This document shows, piece after piece, positions 4,149 to 5,474 of a stretch of DNA of 5,474 bases; position 1 is the stretch's first letter, and each line of letters opens with the position of its first letter. Below the pieces are notes generated by a model. It was not told the origin of the DNA, searched no databases, and was given only the letters and a program-made list of their open reading frames with translations. The DNA is from an uncultured Clostridia bacterium. GTDB lineage: Bacteria; Bacillota_A; Clostridia; Oscillospirales; Oscillospiraceae. The stretch lies in assembly GCA_946059285.1 (NCBI GenBank), contig CAMGMW010000100.1, forward strand, positions 1-5,474. Reading direction: 5' to 3'. Position numbers and translations under genes: made by a program.

Positions 4149-5474
4149 CTATTTCAGCAGGACTTCGAGCACCACGGGGTTGTGATCCGTGAAGGTAAAG
4201 CCCTCGTCCAGCGTTTCAATGCGCGTGACCTCCAGATTATCCGAGACGATGAAGCCGTCGATTCCGTAGTATTGCGTCAGGGCGCTTGCTTCATTATACG
4301 GCTGGTTCAGCAGCCGACAGGTGGGGACGGAACAATCATAGGCATAGCTCCAACCGTCCGGCAGTGCTTCCAGCGTGTCCGGCACCCAGTTGGAGGTATC
4401 CTTCGTCGGATAGGCAGACAGTGCGCCCGGGAAGCTCTGGTTAAAATCGCCTCCGGCGATCACATAGTTGCCCTTTTCATATTCCTCCTGCAAAAGCTGC
4501 ATCAGCATCTGTGTCTGTGCTGCCTTGCCCTCGCCGTCATCATATGCCTCAAGATGGAGATTGACAATAACCAGCTCCTGTGTCTTTCCCTCAACGGGCA
4601 GCCGCGTGACCAGCAGGCAGCGCTTGAGGTTGGCAACCCGGACCGGCCATTGGAACGGACAGGGCAGAGCGTAGCGGGTCGCGGCGGAAATATCATAACG
4701 GCTGAAGGTCGCAATGCCGGAGCGGATCTTGCCGATGGTCGGCAGCGGATAGGGAACGTAGTCACAGCAATAATTCAACGCATAGCGGCTTTCATAGTCC
4801 TCCAGATCGAATTCATACTGCCGCCACTGGTTGATACCGAAGGAGCGCTTTGAGCCGGTATCCACCTCTTGCATCAGCACGACGTCCGCATTCACAGAGC
4901 GGATGATGCCCTCAAGACCGATCATGTTCTTTTCCACCTGCGCCTGCGTGTCGGGATGGACGCCCTTGCCGCCGTCCATAAAAAAGTCCTCGGTGCGGTC
5001 CAGACCGCCGTAGCCGGTGTTAATCGTCAGCACCCGCAGCGTATTGCCGGAGAAGATCTCGTCCACGCGGACATTGCCCTGCTCGGGGTTTTCCGCATAA
5101 GCGGGACGGTATTCCGTGATGGTCAGATAACCGATCAGCAGCGTGGCCAGCAGCGCGACGGTCAGCAGCACAAAAAAGACCCATTTGGTAATTTTCAGCG
5201 CACGACGCAGCTTCGGGTGGGGCTTTCGTATCTTTTCCTGCTTCGGCTCTCCGTCGTTTTCCTGCATTTCCGGCGCGGCAGCATTTTCCTGCATTTCCGG
5301 CGCGGCAGTATTTTCCTGCATTTCCGGCGCGGCATCGGGAAGTGTCTCCTGTGTGTCTTCCGGAAACAGAGGAGCGAGCATTGTACCGTCCGGCTCCGGC
5401 AGCGAATCGGCAGACGGTACCTCCGGCGGAATGTCCTCCGGCGGCGAATCGGCAAACGGCGCCTCCGGCGGAAT
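4149..5474 (-). CDS. Membrane-anchored endonuclease/exonuclease/phosphatase (EEP) family protein, 5' incomplete
   Basis: The frame is open to the right edge, so the start codon is outside; 441 residues are visible. The ATG at 5381 is probably internal, because the 31 codons before it continue the same Pro/Glu-rich composition. Numbering from the edge: residues 1-28 are two 14-residue units (IPPE-P-ADS type), 49-73 hold three APEMQEN units, about 79-97 are strongly basic, and 98-119 form one transmembrane helix. The basic stretch before the helix places the tail inside and the enzyme outside. The EEP domain (about 145-441) shows Asn152 (LTINTG), Glu203 (QEVD), His307 (NLHLE), Asp343 and Asn345 (GGDFNQ), Asp406 (YGIDGF) and Asp430-His431 (FTDHNP), so the metal-dependent phosphodiesterase/phosphatase site appears intact. 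The substrate (nucleic acid, lipid or inositol phosphate) cannot be assigned. The gene converges on the diiron gene and has its own terminator. Confidence 0.9.
   Translation of the reverse strand: MPPEAPFADSPPEDIPPEVPSADSLPEPDGTMLAPLFPEDTQETLPDAAPEMQENTAAPEMQENAAAPEMQENDGEPKQEKIRKPHPKLRRALKITKWVFFVLLTVALLATLLIGYLTITEYRPAYAENPEQGNVRVDEIFSGNTLRVLTINTGYGGLDRTEDFFMDGGKGVHPDTQAQVEKNMIGLEGIIRSVNADVVLMQEVDTGSKRSFGINQWRQYEFDLEDYESRYALNYCCDYVPYPLPTIGKIRSGIATFSRYDISAATRYALPCPFQWPVRVANLKRCLLVTRLPVEGKTQELVIVNLHLEAYDDGEGKAAQTQMLMQLLQEEYEKGNYVIAGGDFNQSFPGALSAYPTKDTSNWVPDTLEALPDGWSYAYDCSVPTCRLLNQPYNEASALTQYYGIDGFIVSDNLEVTRIETLDEGFTFTDHNPVVLEVLLK
5257..5334 (-). repeat. Three tandem 27-nt repeats in the EEP gene
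   Basis: A 24-base core occurs at 5257-5280, 5284-5307 and 5311-5334 without a mismatch, each copy separated by 3 bases, for an exact 27-nt period. It encodes APEMQEN three times with two variable or alanine residues between copies. Because the period is a multiple of three, gain or loss of units keeps the frame. Confidence 0.95.
5391..5474 (-). repeat. Two degenerate 42-nt repeats at the right edge, in the EEP gene
   Basis: Positions 5433-5474 and 5391-5432 encode two related 14-residue units (IPPEAPFADSPPED and IPPEVPSADSLPEP). The period is 42 nt. The second unit differs at four residues, so it is older or under weaker homogenisation than the 27-nt repeats. The array may continue beyond the window. 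Confidence 0.75.

Noticed and set aside
4122..4853. Long plus-strand open frame across the EEP gene and its terminator
   Set aside because: It begins inside the terminator stem, has no ribosome site, and is antisense to a gene with a full set of EEP motifs.

Overview
The window looks like chromosomal DNA from a fairly GC-rich member of the Firmicutes, most likely an Oscillospiraceae/Ruminococcaceae-type gut Clostridium. The support is purine-rich Shine-Dalgarno sites close to AGGAGG, strong intrinsic terminators, and protein families typical of that group. This placement is an inference from style and gene content; no marker gene is present.

Layout, left to right: (i) 9-47 holds one copy of a short repeat, followed by a leader with a palindrome and a possible promoter. 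(ii) 187-1125 (+) encodes a membrane-anchored alpha/beta hydrolase whose nucleophile position is Cys instead of Ser. (iii) 1153-1872 (-) encodes a DEDDh (DnaQ-like) 3'-5' exonuclease. It converges on the hydrolase, and the hydrolase terminator hairpin contains the exonuclease stop codon. (iv) 1987-3459 (+) encodes a 490-aa FAD-dependent oxidoreductase with a C-terminal Rieske [2Fe-2S] domain (YhfW-like), transcribed divergently from the exonuclease. (v) 3509-3967 (+) encodes a 152-aa ferritin/rubrerythrin-like diiron protein, 49 nt downstream and probably in the same operon. (vi) 3974-4090 is a dense run of four adjacent hairpins. Part of it is an inverted copy of the repeat at 9-47: 31 of 31 bases match, then 7 more after a one-base gap. 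(vii) 4149 to the right edge (-) encodes a membrane-anchored endonuclease/exonuclease/phosphatase (EEP) protein, 5' incomplete, with repeats in its N-terminal tail and its own terminator at 4103-4134.

The genes do not form one obvious pathway. The clearest functional pair is the Rieske flavoprotein with the diiron protein, which suggests a small redox, iron or oxidative-stress module. The hydrolase, exonuclease and EEP protein look like independent units. No RNA gene, CRISPR array, transposase or phage gene is seen. The features most worth a second look are the hairpin-rich inverted repeat bracketing about 4 kb, the Cys-for-Ser hydrolase, and the DNA-identical 27-nt repeats in the EEP gene.
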